A stretch of 64,000 bases of DNA from Photorhabdus akhurstii (GCF_018448925.1 NZ_RCWE01000011.1:62001-126000); one strand, 5' to 3'. Positions 37,593 through 47,356 are shown, counted from the first letter of the stretch. A program made the numbers and translations. The notes: generated by a model not told the origin, from the letters alone.

Positions 37593-38466
37593 CTTGTTAT
37601 TTAAATTATATTTTTTACAAAATATGGCATAAACTGCGCACAAAAACGGAATATACATAGTTATACGTGGGGGAACGATCTATTTTTCTTATACTACGGT
37701 GTGCTAAAAGCGACATTTTTTGTCTGACTGATGCCAAGCTCCACTCTTTACTGCAAAGGATGGTAAATCGAATGATTTAATAAGATAGATTATTATAGCC
37801 AATAAAAATAAAATTTTATACTTTATGGTAATAAGATGTCAGTAAACTAATAGAACTACACAGGGATAAATATTTTATTCACGTTATCTTAGCATATGCT
37901 GATTATTCATTTTTATTAAATGAACTACTTAGTGAGCTGAATTTCAGTGATCAATATCACGTAATAGTGCTGGTATCACGAGAAACATATTATCGTAATA
38001 TTATTACCTTGGGTAGTTTGTGATATTAATACGGTTTTGTGACATGGTAAGGAATTAAACACAGTTATCAGAGGGGTATTTTACAGGTATTGATTTCAAA
38101 GATAAAGATTGAGGGTTAAATTTAACTTGTTGTTTAAATTATGTTTTTAATAAAGCATAGGCGTGGAATACGCACAAAGATCAGAATGTGCATCATCGTA
38201 CATGGGGAGTGGTTTATTTACCTTATATTACTGTGTGTTTAAAAGCTAACTGTATTTGAAAGCTACAGTTTTTGTCTGGCTAATGCTGGGATTTAATCTT
38301 TAACCGCAAAGGATAGTAAATGGAATAAGTTAATAAGATATAAGTAAACTAATAAAATAATAAAACTACACAGGGGTAAATATTTTATCCTCGTTATTTG
38401 AGCACATGTTGATTATCCATTTTTATAGATGAATAAAGTGAAATTATATCTTTTGGAGAATCGGGA
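37593..38466. repeat. decayed tandem duplication between ATPase and receptor genes
   Basis: The unit from the middle of the ATPase gene (about 37275) through its 3' spacer to about 37925 is followed by a diverged second copy ending about 38440. Matching landmarks are AACTTGTTATTTAAATTAT (37590s) with AACTTGTTGTTTAAATTAT (38123-38141), TTTTTGTCTG with an ATGC after it, GCAAAGGAT, ACTACACAGGG-TAAATATTTTAT and GATTAT-CATTTTTAT (37901 and 38411). The second copy is about 130 bases shorter owing to deletions in the coding part. Confidence 0.85.
37915..38127 (+). pseudogene. pseudogene: degraded 3' half of the iron ABC ATPase
   Basis: The sequence CTTAGTGAGCTGAATTTCAG, then TATCAATATCACGTAAT, GAAACATATTATCGTAATAT and GTGATATTAATACGG aligns with ATPase bases from about 37280 (DEPLSALDLNYQYHVMALV region, then VVHDINIALRHG). 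Stops and frameshifts occur throughout (for instance GTAATAG), and an internal deletion joins to a match of the ATPase C-terminus (TATTGATTTCAAAG). Confidence 0.85.
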
Positions 38467-40431
38467 ATGGGTGTTTTTAATAAAAGAAAAGTCGCGTTAG
38501 GCGTTATTGCTGCAATCTCATCTAGCTCAGTCTTTGCGGTTGGTAGCAATAATGACACTATTATTGTGACTACAGCAGCAGGCTTTCAACAGAAAATTGA
38601 AGATGCGCCAGCGTCTATTTCTGTGGTGAGCCGTGAGCAATTGGAAACGAAGGCTTATCGTGATGTGACTGATGCATTGAAAGATGTACCGGGGGTTGTT
38701 GTTACAGGGGGTGCTAGCAACAGTGATATCAGTATTCGTGGTATGTCGCCTCAATATACTATGATTTTGATCGATGGGAAGCGTGTTGACACCCGTGGTA
38801 CTCGTCCAAACAGTGATAATTCGGGTATTGAGCAGGGTTGGTTGCCGCCATTGGCCGCGATAGAACGCATCGAAGTGGTACGCGGTCCTATGTCTTCCCT
38901 TTATGGTTCTGATGCGATGGGAGGGGTGATTAACGTGATCACCCGTAAAGTTCAGAAGGAGTGGAGAACCAATTTCCGTACCGATACGACATTAACTGAA
39001 AGTAAAGATTCAGGTAACAGTTATCAGAGCAGTGTTTATGCAGCAGGGCCAGTGGTTGATGGCTTGTTAGGCTTGAAAGTCAATGGCCTATATTCTCACC
39101 GCAACGAAGATAAATTTATTAATGGCTTTAATGAGCAAGAAATGCGTAACGGTTCAGCAACTCTTTCTCTAACACCTGATGATAAGAATACTTTTGATTT
39201 TGAAGCGGGTCGTTATGAGCAGAAGCGTAATGCTATTAAAGGAAAATCGTCTCGTTATAGTGACTCGAAAAATGATTATGATCGTAATAACTATTCTATT
39301 ACGCATAATGGCATTTATGATTTCGGTACCATGACTTCATATATTCAACATGATGATTCACGTAATCCTGGGCGTGATATGAGGTATAAAGATACTGTAT
39401 TTAATAACCAAACAGTCTTTCAGTTAGATGATCATACTGTGAGTATCGGGGGGCAATATCGTTATGAGAACTTACATGGTGGTGATAATAGACTAGCTTC
39501 TACTAATGGCTTGGATAAATTGACTCGCTGGAGTTGGGCGTTGTTTGCTGAGGATGAGTGGCAGATGACCAATGACTTTTCCTTGACTGGTGGTATCCGT
39601 ATGGATAAAGACGAGAATTTTGGCAGTCATTGGACTCCACGCTTATATGGTGTGTGGCATGTAGATGAACAATGGACAATTAAAGGTGGTGTATCTACAG
39701 GTTACCGTTCTCCGGATTTGCGTTATATTTCGGCGGATTGGGGGCAGCAAACAGGTGGTTATGTTGGAAATGGTATTATTCTGGGTAACCCGAATTTGAA
39801 ACCAGAGAAAAGTGTCAATGAAGAAATTAGTGTTATGTGGAACAATCGGGATAATTTTAATGCTGGATTGACCATATTTAATACTGATTTTAAAGATAAA
39901 ATCACAGAAATCACAGCTTGTAGTAGGAAGAGTTCAAAACCTTGCACTATCGGAACGGATCCACATGTATATACATTTATCAGTGAACGTATAAACGTAC
40001 AAAAAGCTAATATTCGTGGTATAGAAGCGACAATGAACTGGGATATCGTTGAAAACTGGTCATTGGCTGCAAACTACACTTACACTGATTCAGAACAGAA
40101 GAGTGGGAAAAACAAAGGAAAACCTTTGAACAAAATGCCTAAACATATGGTGAATGCGACTCTGAACTGGCAAGCTTTGCCAGAAATGCAAACTTGGACC
40201 CGAGTTAACTTCCGTGGCAAAACTTCAGATTATTTAGATCGTGGTGAAAGAATGAGTGAAGGAACGCCGTCTTATGCCTTTGTGGATATAGGCGCTGTTT
40301 ATAATCTGACCAAAGATTTACGCGTGTTGGGCGGTGTATATAACGTATTTGATAAACGTGTTACCAGTGAGAATTATGGGGCACAACTGGATGGCCGTCG
40401 CTATAACATTGGTATCAATTACGACTTTTAA
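38467..40431 (+). CDS. TonB-dependent siderophore receptor, CirA/IrgA type
   Basis: The 654-residue outer-membrane protein has a signal peptide of about 24 residues (cleaved after VFA), a TonB-box-like segment DTIIVTTAA, a plug domain with DVTDALKDVPGVVVTGG and IERIEVVRGPMSSLYGSDAMGGVINVIT, and a beta barrel ending in phenylalanine. The family imports catecholate siderophores or their breakdown products. It occupies the cirA position next to lysP, as in E. coli, with the ABC genes inserted between. The gap of 874 bases from the ATPase suggests a separate promoter. Confidence 0.9.
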   Translation: MGVFNKRKVALGVIAAISSSSVFAVGSNNDTIIVTTAAGFQQKIEDAPASISVVSREQLETKAYRDVTDALKDVPGVVVTGGASNSDISIRGMSPQYTMILIDGKRVDTRGTRPNSDNSGIEQGWLPPLAAIERIEVVRGPMSSLYGSDAMGGVINVITRKVQKEWRTNFRTDTTLTESKDSGNSYQSSVYAAGPVVDGLLGLKVNGLYSHRNEDKFINGFNEQEMRNGSATLSLTPDDKNTFDFEAGRYEQKRNAIKGKSSRYSDSKNDYDRNNYSITHNGIYDFGTMTSYIQHDDSRNPGRDMRYKDTVFNNQTVFQLDDHTVSIGGQYRYENLHGGDNRLASTNGLDKLTRWSWALFAEDEWQMTNDFSLTGGIRMDKDENFGSHWTPRLYGVWHVDEQWTIKGGVSTGYRSPDLRYISADWGQQTGGYVGNGIILGNPNLKPEKSVNEEISVMWNNRDNFNAGLTIFNTDFKDKITEITACSRKSSKPCTIGTDPHVYTFISERINVQKANIRGIEATMNWDIVENWSLAANYTYTDSEQKSGKNKGKPLNKMPKHMVNATLNWQALPEMQTWTRVNFRGKTSDYLDRGERMSEGTPSYAFVDIGAVYNLTKDLRVLGGVYNVFDKRVTSENYGAQLDGRRYNIGINYDF

Positions 40432-40457
40432 TAACGCGTTCTAACTAACAGTGTCAT

Positions 40458-40500
40458 AATCCTCTTTGTTTGTTGCTGACAGAGGGGATTTTTGTTTTTT
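40458..40500 (+). terminator. probable terminator after the receptor gene
   Basis: AATCCTCT and AGAGGGGATT can pair with one bulge around a 15-base loop, followed by TTTTTGTTTTTT. Confidence 0.55.
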
Positions 40501-40749
40501 ACTTATACCGGTAAAAACTGAATAGCAATCCGTTTTGTGTTGTGTTAAAACTTAGCTCACGTCAAAGAAATGTATATGACACCGTTAAATTCCATAGCGT
40601 CATTGATGAGTGTGGTAAAAAATAATGAACTTTTAGTGCGGCGAGTATTGCTATTTCAGGTCTTCGAGTGCAGAATTCGCCCACTAGAGAATAACTGATG
40701 CGTTTATATGTGTCGGTTATTTTTTTTGCTTTGACTTATTTTTTACTAT

Positions 40750-41025
40750 ACCAGAGGCCGGACTCTGAGCCGGATAGATAATTGGCCCACGAGCAACCGC
40801 AACGAGGATCGGTTGCCGTAATGAGGAACGCTAATATGGAGCAATTATTCTCTTTCGCACTTGTACCAATCGGTACATGCTGCTGCATCGATGACTACGG
40901 AGCATTGCGCTCTGCATATAATCCAGCCTCTAACTCTCCTGCCTATAGGCAGAAGCGAAGTCTTCCCAGTAACTGTCGATTAAGTAGTGTCATAACACGA
41001 ATCGGAGTTATGGGAGGTTTCGCTC
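40750..41025 (+). promoter_or_regulatory. long hairpin-rich 5' leader of plaP, possible cis-regulatory RNA
   Basis: This segment is clearly richer in G and C than the AT-rich DNA before it and contains ordered hairpins: CAGAG/CTCTG or alternatively CCGG/CCGG (40752-40773), GCAACCG/CGGTTGC (40793-40816), TGTACC/GGTACA (40862-40877), CTGCCTATAGGCAG (40939-40952) and CATAAC/GTTATG (40991-41012). The last ends on the first base of the GGGAGG ribosome site. It contains a frame of 60-70 codons, but no known leader peptide is recognised. I match it to no known riboswitch class. Confidence 0.55.
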
Positions 41026-42408
41026 ATGTCGCGTAATACTGTAATCCCACTAGGCACCAACCAGACTGGTGCGAACAATCGAGTTCAACTCAGAAAAACA
41101 CTGACTTTAGTTCAGGTGGTGATGATGGGTCTTGCTTATCTGCAACCTATGACCATCTTTGATACTTTCGGCATTGTTTCTGGTTTGACTGACGGTCACG
41201 TACCGACATCCTACGCTATTGCTTTGATTGCAATTCTGTTTACCGCCTTGAGCTACGGGAAATTGGTAAAACGTTTCCCATCTGCCGGATCTGCATATAC
41301 TTATGCACAAAAATCCATTAGTCCGCATGTTGGCTTCATGGTGGGTTGGTCATCGCTATTGGACTATATGTTCATGCCGATGATTAATGTCTTGTTAGCG
41401 AAAATTTATCTTCAGGCCATTTTTCCTAGCGTAGATCCGTGGATCTTCGTCGTGGGTTTTGCATTACTGATGACAGCTTTTAACCTGCGTGGCATTAACG
41501 TTGTTGCTAATCTCAACACGGGTATTGTTATTGTTCAGGTTGCCATTATGGTTGTATTTGTGGGTTTATTGATCCACGGTGTGTACAACGGGGAAGGAGT
41601 TGGGACTTTATGGAGTGCGAAACCATTCGTTTCTGAGGATGCTAATTTAATCCCAATGATTACTGGGGCCACGATTTTGTGCTTTTCATTCCTAGGGTTT
41701 GATGGCATTAGCTCGTTGTCCGAAGAGACGCCGAATGCTGGTAAGGTGATCCCAAAAGCGATTTTCCTGACAGTATTGATCGGTGGTGTTATCTTCATTG
41801 CGGTTTCTTATTTCTTACAGCTCTATTTTCCGGATATCTCTCGGTTCAAGAACCCGGATGAATCTCAGCCAGAAATTATGCTGTATGTAGCGGGTACTCT
41901 GTTCCAAGCCATTATCTTGGTGTTCTCTTGTGTCACCGTTTTGGCTTCTGGTATGGCGGCTCACGCAGGGGTTTCTCGTCTGCTCTATGTTATGGGGCGT
42001 GATGGTGTATTTCCTGAGAAAGTATTTGGCTATGTTCATCCAAAATGGCGGACTCCGGTAATCAACGTGTCGCTGGTAGGCATTATAGGATTATCTGCGA
42101 TTACCTTTGATCTGGTGACTGCAACAGCTCTGATTAACTTTGGTGCGTTGATAGCGTTTACCTTTGTGAACCTGTCAGTCATTTCTCAATTCTATATCCG
42201 TGAACGTCGTAACCGTACATTAAAAGATACAATTAATTTCTTGGTATTACCTGTGATAGGTGCTTGTACTGTTAGTGTACTGTGGATGAATCTGGAACAA
42301 AGTTCTATGGAATTGGGGCTAACTTGGGGAGCAATTGGTTTGATTTACATGGTATTCCTGACTCGTCGCTTCCGTCAGCCGATGCCACAATGCTCTGAAA
42401 TGGTTTAA
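41026..42408 (+). CDS. plaP: putrescine importer PlaP
   Basis: The 460-residue APC-family transporter has 12 predicted helices and matches E. coli PlaP (YeeF) better than Puu[90 protein letters not shown]. It imports putrescine with protons, and PlaP is needed for swarming in Proteus. GGGAGG precedes the ATG. The structured leader suggests post-transcriptional control. Confidence 0.9.
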   Translation: MSRNTVIPLGTNQTGANNRVQLRKTLTLVQVVMMGLAYLQPMTIFDTFGIVSGLTDGHVPTSYAIALIAILFTALSYGKLVKRFPSAGSAYTYAQKSISPHVGFMVGWSSLLDYMFMPMINVLLAKIYLQAIFPSVDPWIFVVGFALLMTAFNLRGINVVANLNTGIVIVQVAIMVVFVGLLIHGVYNGEGVGTLWSAKPFVSEDANLIPMITGATILCFSFLGFDGISSLSEETPNAGKVIPKAIFLTVLIGGVIFIAVSYFLQLYFPDISRFKNPDESQPEIMLYVAGTLFQAIILVFSCVTVLASGMAAHAGVSRLLYVMGRDGVFPEKVFGYVHPKWRTPVINVSLVGIIGLSAITFDLVTATALINFGALIAFTFVNLSVISQFYIRERRNRTLKDTINFLVLPVIGACTVSVLWMNLEQSSMELGLTWGAIGLIYMVFLTRRFRQPMPQCSEMV

Positions 42409-42421
42409 TATCGAGTAAAAG

Positions 42422-42456
42422 AATAATGGCGCCGAATTTGGCGCCATTATTTTTCC
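42422..42456 (+). terminator. terminator after plaP
   Basis: AATAATGGCGCC (42422-42433) pairs perfectly with GGCGCCATTATT (42440-42451) and is followed by T residues. Confidence 0.9.
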
Positions 42457-42601
42457 TATGTTGTCAATTTATCGTAATAGTGAAGAAAAGGGAGCTTAGG
42501 AAAAAAAACAGCGAGGTAGCTTACAGATAAGAAAAATTTCAACGGTAAACGGAGAAAAACAATCTATGCTCTGAGAGGTGATTATTATTAAGGAAGAGAC
42601 T

Positions 42602-44317
42602 ATGAATGGTACAAAAACCTCTCAAAATCAACAATTCATTACTACCCTGACCAATATTGTCGGTAAATCTCATATCCTGACTGCCCCCCATAAAACTGAA
42701 CGTTATCGTAAAGGCTTTCGCTCCGGCCAGGGAGACGCTTTAGCTGTCGTATTTCCCGGTTCACTGGTGGAACAGTGGCGTGTGTTTAAAGTCTGTGTTG
42801 AAGCAGATAAAATCATCTTAATGCAAGCGGCCAACACGGGGGTAACCGAAGGTTCTACTCCGAATGGCAAGGATTACGATCGTGACATCGTGATCATTAG
42901 CACACTACGCATGAATAAGATTCAGATTTTAAAATCGTGTAATCAGGTAGTTGCGCTACCGGGCAGTACATTATGGCAACTTGAACGTGCGCTCAAGCCA
43001 CTGGGGCGTGAACCTCATTCAGTTATTGGTTCTTCCTGCATCGGCGCTTCTGTGGTTGGGGGCATCTGCAATAACTCAGGGGGTTCTTTAATTCATCGTG
43101 GGCCGGCTTATACCGAAATGGCATTGTATGGACGAGTTAATGAGCGCGGTAAGCCGGAATTGATTAATCATCTGGGGATCTATTTGGGAGAAACGCCGGA
43201 AGAGATCCTCTCTTGTCTGGAAGAGCAACGTTATAGTAATCAGGATGTAGAACAGGGGCAGCGTAAAGCATCTGATCATGAATATGCCCAAAGAGTGCGT
43301 GACGTAGATGCTGATACTCCATCTCGTTTCAATTCTGACGAACGCCGTTTATTCGAAGCTTCAGGTTGTGCGGGTAAGCTGGTTGTGTTTGCCGTCCGGC
43401 TCGATACTTTTCCGGCAGAACCTTTGTCTCAAGTATTTTATATCGGTACCAACCAAACTGGCGTATTGACGGAATTACGTCGCCATATATTAGCAAATTT
43501 TCATAATTTACCGGTGGCAGGTGAATATATGCACCGGGATATTTTCGATATTGCGGAAACTTATGGTAAAGATACTTTTATCATGATTGATAAGCTTGGT
43601 ACTGATAAAATGCCAGCTTATTTTACTTTAAAAGGGAGAATGGACGCTATCTTCAATCGTATCCCATTTTTGCCTGCCAATCTTGTCGATCGCATTATGC
43701 AGGGGTTAAGTCGCTTACTTCCTTCCCATTTGCCTAAGCGTTTAAAAGAATATCGTAATCGTTTTGAGCACCATTTAATATTAAAGATGTCCGGTGATGG
43801 GGTTGAAGAGGCCAGAAGCTGGTTGGAAAAATATTTTAGCCAGGTAGAAGGGGATTTCTTTGCTTGTACACCGAAGGAAGGCGCTAAAGCGTTCCTGCAT
43901 CGTTTTTCCGCTGGTGGTTCTGCGATCCGTTATCAAGCGGTGCATAGCAACACAGTAGAGAATATCCTTTCACTGGATATTGCTCTGCGCCGTAATGATC
44001 GTGAGTGGTTTGAACAATTACCCCCAGAGTTTGATGATGTGTTGGTACACAGACTTTATTGTGGGCATTTTATGTGCTACGTGTTCCATCAGGATTACAT
44101 TGTGAAAAAGGGGGTAGATGTACAGGCATTGAAAGAAAGAATGATAGAACTGCTTGATAAACGAGGTGCGGAATACCCGGCAGAGCATAATGTGGGGCAT
44201 GTATATCAAGCTAAACCCCAACTTAAGGCTTTTTATCGGATGACTGATCCCACTAACACTCTCAACCCAGGAATTGGAAAAACATCCAAGCTGAAAAATT
44301 GGGGTAAAAGATCTTAA
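42602..44317 (+). CDS. dld: quinone-dependent D-lactate dehydrogenase
   Basis: The 571-residue membrane-associated FAD enzyme has the FAD-binding segment (MQAANTGVTEGSTPNG, VIGSSCIGASVVGGICNNSGG) and the Dld-type membrane-binding C-terminal domain (YRMTDPTNTLNPGIGKTSK). It oxidises D-lactate to pyruvate and feeds electrons to quinone. ATG 42602 has AAGGA seven bases upstream. The longer frame to 42578 is not preferred. Confidence 0.95.
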   Translation: MNGTKTSQNQQFITTLTNIVGKSHILTAPHKTERYRKGFRSGQGDALAVVFPGSLVEQWRVFKVCVEADKIILMQAANTGVTEGSTPNGKDYDRDIVIISTLRMNKIQILKSCNQVVALPGSTLWQLERALKPLGREPHSVIGSSCIGASVVGGICNNSGGSLIHRGPAYTEMALYGRVNERGKPELINHLGIYLGETPEEILSCLEEQRYSNQDVEQGQRKASDHEYAQRVRDVDADTPSRFNSDERRLFEASGCAGKLVVFAVRLDTFPAEPLSQVFYIGTNQTGVLTELRRHILANFHNLPVAGEYMHRDIFDIAETYGKDTFIMIDKLGTDKMPAYFTLKGRMDAIFNRIPFLPANLVDRIMQGLSRLLPSHLPKRLKEYRNRFEHHLILKMSGDGVEEARSWLEKYFSQVEGDFFACTPKEGAKAFLHRFSAGGSAIRYQAVHSNTVENILSLDIALRRNDREWFEQLPPEFDDVLVHRLYCGHFMCYVFHQDYIVKKGVDVQALKERMIELLDKRGAEYPAEHNVGHVYQAKPQLKAFYRMTDPTNTLNPGIGKTSKLKNWGKRS

Positions 44318-44408
44318 TGTCAATATTCTCAGTAGTTACAACGTCATGCTGGTATTAAGAAAGTTCAAATCTGTAAAAGTTGATGACAATCATTCTGTTA
44401 GAAAGAAA

Positions 44409-44434
44409 GGCGAGTATATATGACTCGCCGTTTT
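44409..44434. terminator. bidirectional terminator between dld and sbcB
   Basis: GGCGAGT (44409-44415) pairs with ACTCGCC (44423-44429) between the two convergent genes, followed by GTTTTAT. Confidence 0.7.
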
Positions 44435-44457
44435 ATATTTGTTCTCGACCCGTTTAA

Positions 44458-45888
44458 TTATCCAGCCAGTTGCACTGCATATTCCATGAGTGCTTTGAGC
44501 TGACGGCATTTTTCTTCATTGCTTTGGTGTTCAATGAAGAGTTGTTCAATTATAAAGAAATATTCATTCAGTTTATCCTGAGTTAAGACATCTTGACGAT
44601 GACGTAACCAACGCTGTTGTTCATCGTAAGTTAGAGTAGCGGGATAGTTTCTGGCACGGTAGCGGAATAACAGCGTTTTAATACGTGGGTCCTGAAAAGT
44701 CAGATCGAGTGCCGGTAAATTCTGAGGCAGCGTCTCCCGAATAATATTCATTGCTGCTTTATCGGCACTACTAAAGAAGCCGTCATACAGTTTAGCGTCA
44801 ACATTATCGGATTCAGGGAAAGGTTCGGCCTCTGCAAACAGTTCTACAACTTTTTCTCTGATTTGTGGATTATTCCGTAGAATAGCCAGATTTTTTTCGC
44901 AGTGATTACGATCTAATCCAATACGTTCAGCGTCTTCTGCTCGCAAAGTATTATCGGGGGAGATTATCGGGCACTTATTAATATGAACCAATTTTATAGG
45001 GACTGGCAATTGATCTGGCTGTAATTCATCATGGCGGGTATATAGACGTTCACGTAACGTATCTGCATCCAATTCCAGTAATGGTGAAATATCTCCAGCT
45101 AAATCGCACATAATAACCGCATTTTGGTTTACTGGATGCCAGGCAAGAGGCGCAACCAAGCTGAGGTTGCTGCGAGCAGCGCCAAACATCCCGGAAACAT
45201 GAACCAGTGGTTTCATTTGAGGGATATCGATGAGGGAGCTAATTTTCTGCTTATTTCTTAACTGAAAGAAATAATTGAACATCTTTGGCTGTACTTCTTT
45301 GAGTAATTTTGCCATTGCTATCGTAGCGTAGACATCGGACATAGCATCGTGAGCATGTGAATGTTCAACGCCATTTGCCTTAGTCAGATGTTCTAACTTA
45401 AAGCTAGGTAGACCATCTTCATTCTCTGGCCAGACAATACCTTCGGGGCGCAAGGCATAACAGGCACGCAATACATCAAGCAAATCCCAACGGGAATTGC
45501 CTTTTTGCCAACTATAAGCGTATGGATCATAAAAATTACGGTAAAAGATATTCCGGCTGACTTCATCATCAAACCGAATATTGTTATAACCGAGGATACA
45601 ACTGTTCGGTACGCTGAATACATTATGAATCTGGCGGGCAAATTCCGCTTCATTGATCCCTTTTTCTAAGGCAATTTGCGGAGTAATGCCTGTAATCATG
45701 ACAGCTTCTGGTTGTGGCAGATAATCATCAGCAGGTGAACAGTAAATAACTAATGGCTCTTCAATAATATTGAAATCCATATCAGTACGAACACCAGCAA
45801 ACTGAGCCGGTCTGTCTAAGGCCGGATGTTGACCAAAAGTTTCGTAGTCGTGGATGTAGAAAGTGGGTTGTTCGCTGCTATTTTTCAC
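44458..45888 (-). CDS. sbcB: exodeoxyribonuclease I
   Basis: The 476-residue single-strand 3'-5' exonuclease has the DEDD exonuclease motifs (HDYETFGQHPALDRPAQFAGVRTD, GYNNIRFDDE, HDAMSDVYATIAMAK) and the SH3-like and helical C-terminal parts of E. coli ExoI. It degrades single-stranded DNA and interacts with SSB in E. coli. It is close in length to the E. coli protein (475). Confidence 0.96.
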   Translation of the reverse strand: MKNSSEQPTFYIHDYETFGQHPALDRPAQFAGVRTDMDFNIIEEPLVIYCSPADDYLPQPEAVMITGITPQIALEKGINEAEFARQIHNVFSVPNSCILGYNNIRFDDEVSRNIFYRNFYDPYAYSWQKGNSRWDLLDVLRACYALRPEGIVWPENEDGLPSFKLEHLTKANGVEHSHAHDAMSDVYATIAMAKLLKEVQPKMFNYFFQLRNKQKISSLIDIPQMKPLVHVSGMFGAARSNLSLVAPLAWHPVNQNAVIMCDLAGDISPLLELDADTLRERLYTRHDELQPDQLPVPIKLVHINKCPIISPDNTLRAEDAERIGLDRNHCEKNLAILRNNPQIREKVVELFAEAEPFPESDNVDAKLYDGFFSSADKAAMNIIRETLPQNLPALDLTFQDPRIKTLLFRYRARNYPATLTYDEQQRWLRHRQDVLTQDKLNEYFFIIEQLFIEHQSNEEKCRQLKALMEYAVQLAG

Positions 45889-46048
45889 TGTTGTTCAATG
45901 TCCAAGGTTGTTGACTAATTATTCTTTTACCGCGTAGTTTGGTTTTAATCAGCTTTAATGTCCAAATAAAATGGTAATTTATTATTTAGTGTTAATTCAG
46001 GTCTGATAGTGGTTGGTTATTTACACAGGTGTCTATCAGATTACAAAG

Positions 46049-46357
46049 TCATACTAGGCGTATCTGTAATTTTTTACCGACAGCTGCTGCATATTTTTTC
46101 AATGTATTATACGAAGGCCCTTGTGTACCAGAAGCTAGCCCACTTTCAAGCCGTGTGATGGCCGTTGCTTTGGTTCCCATGCGTTCAGCTACTTGCGCTT
46201 GTGTTAGCCCAGCTTTTTTGCGTGCAGCTAGCAGTTCATCAAGCAATGCAAATTCTTGTTCCAGTTTCTCGTATTCAGCTTTTACAGCCGGATTTGACAG
46301 CATTTTTGCAACCATTTCATCGTGTGTCATAGTTGGAGGGGTATGTTTACCAGTCAT
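46049..46357 (-). CDS. HigA/XRE-type antitoxin
   Basis: The 102-residue protein has a helix-turn-helix of the XRE type (GLTQAQVAERMGTKATAITRLESG, about 50-73) following a helical N-terminus. It is the antitoxin of a HigB/Gp49-like toxin gene that lies just upstream and overlaps it by eleven bases. The toxin gene is frameshifted, so this appears to be a solitary antitoxin. No second copy of the toxin is visible in the window. Confidence 0.85.
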   Translation of the reverse strand: MTGKHTPPTMTHDEMVAKMLSNPAVKAEYEKLEQEFALLDELLAARKKAGLTQAQVAERMGTKATAITRLESGLASGTQGPSYNTLKKYAAAVGKKLQIRLV

Positions 46358-46660
46358 TTTTTACCTCTTTCATTCTGATTTTGGCTTTCCTGCATGCTTT
46401 AAGTGGGGTCTTTTGCGTTTTCTTCACGAAGCTGTGCAGTATCACTATACGGTGCCCAATCATTGTGCAATAGAACACGCGAGTAATCCCTTCAGTCCCT
46501 TTGAGTCTGAGTTCAAACAACCTATTACCAAACGCTTCTGTGTGTGGTTCTCCGAGGTTGGCACCATGTTCTCGCTGATGTAACGGGCTTGAAGTGTGTC
46601 AGGGAGAGCAAGGACCTCGTTCTCCACCTCGGTGCTATAGTAATCAATAGTATATTTCAT
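46347..46660 (-). pseudogene. frameshifted HigB/RelE-superfamily toxin gene
   Basis: The first frame reads MKYTIDYYSTEVENEVLALP, DTLQARYIS, then goes out of phase at about 46565-46575. The remaining sequence in another frame reads HGANLGEPHTEAFGNRLFEL, then RLKGTEGITRVFYCTMIG, HSFVKKTQKTP and RMKEVKNDW, typical of HigB/Gp49-like toxins. A few codons (the LTRRMEVYG-like region) are missing at the junction, so a small out-of-frame deletion inactivates the toxin. The two parts together cover a full-length toxin. It overlaps the antitoxin start. Confidence 0.85.
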
Positions 46661-46749
46661 GAGCCAAAAATAATAAATTTGTTATGTTTTTGCAATGCTT
46701 TGCTAATGTGAAGCAGGTATATGTGACTGTTCCTTGTCCTATTGAGTTG

Positions 46750-47062
46750 TATCCTAAAAGTTGGACGCCAGATTACTGACTTAAGGGGGCTGTTCTATGA
46801 AGAAAAATATCCCGTTGCCTCTAGGATTCAGATTGCTGAGTATTTCCTGTCAGGTACTCTTGGCGTTAAACTGACTGCAAAACATTTTGGTATTTATCAT
46901 AGTACTATTGTGTACATATTTTCTTACTTTTTGCTCCATGATCGGAAGTTGGTTATTAACATTTTGAGTACTTGGAATAAGAAATTGTGTGTTTTAAGAC
47001 CATTTACCCTTGACAATATTGACCTGCCAACCGCAGCATGCATCGAAGTATTGAAAAAATAA
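46750..47062 (+). mobile_element. IS3-family orfA remnant
   Basis: CCTAAAAGTTGGACG near 46752 is like the terminal sequence of some IS3-family elements. It is followed by a helix-turn-helix reading frame (PVASRIQIAEYFLSGTLGVK, LTAKHFGIYHST) typical of IS3-family OrfA. A likely one-base deletion in the A run near 46805 disrupts the start frame (MKKNIPL versus KYPVASR). After about residue 55 the frame loses similarity, and orfB and the right end are absent. Confidence 0.6.
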
Positions 47063-47131
47063 ACGAGGTGAATATGTCAAATTTAATTTATTTAATGAAA
47101 TATTTGAAGAGTTCTCTGTAGGGCTAGATCA

Positions 47132-47356
47132 ATGAAGATAGTAAGTATATTGATGAAAATCGTGATGCACATAACTCAAGGGATAATTGGTGGGGTGAGT
47201 GTATTTTCAGTTATTGGATTAGTTTATTTTACCTTAATGTCAACATTAGAAAACCGATATCAGTATGCGATAGTTTCAGGTATATGCTTGGCGCTTTCTG
47301 CATTTTTTTACTATATAACGGAAAAAATAAAAGAAAAATGTATATTACTCCAATAG
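47132..47356 (+). CDS. hypothetical small membrane protein
   Basis: The 74-residue frame encodes two predicted membrane helices (ITQGIIGGVSVFSVIGLVYF and YAIVSGICLALSAFFYYI) with a basic C-terminus. The ribosome site is weak (GTAGGG, about 13 bases before the ATG). No family is recognised. It lies in the scarred region between sbcB and tmaR. Confidence 0.4.
   Translation: MKIVSILMKIVMHITQGIIGGVSVFSVIGLVYFTLMSTLENRYQYAIVSGICLALSAFFYYITEKIKEKCILLQ

Noticed and set aside
40750-41025. Lysine riboswitch or speF-type leader peptide before plaP
   Set aside because: The conserved lysine-riboswitch words and the known SpeFL peptide sequence are not present.
40782-41036. A real 84-codon gene before plaP
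   Set aside because: The frame lies over the hairpin-rich leader, lacks a good ribosome site at its start and overlaps the plaP start. It is better explained as a leader RNA, although a short internal leader peptide cannot be excluded.
46029-46583. 184-codon plus-strand frame
   Set aside because: It is antisense to the HigA-like antitoxin and the broken toxin, whose coding evidence on the minus strand is much stronger.
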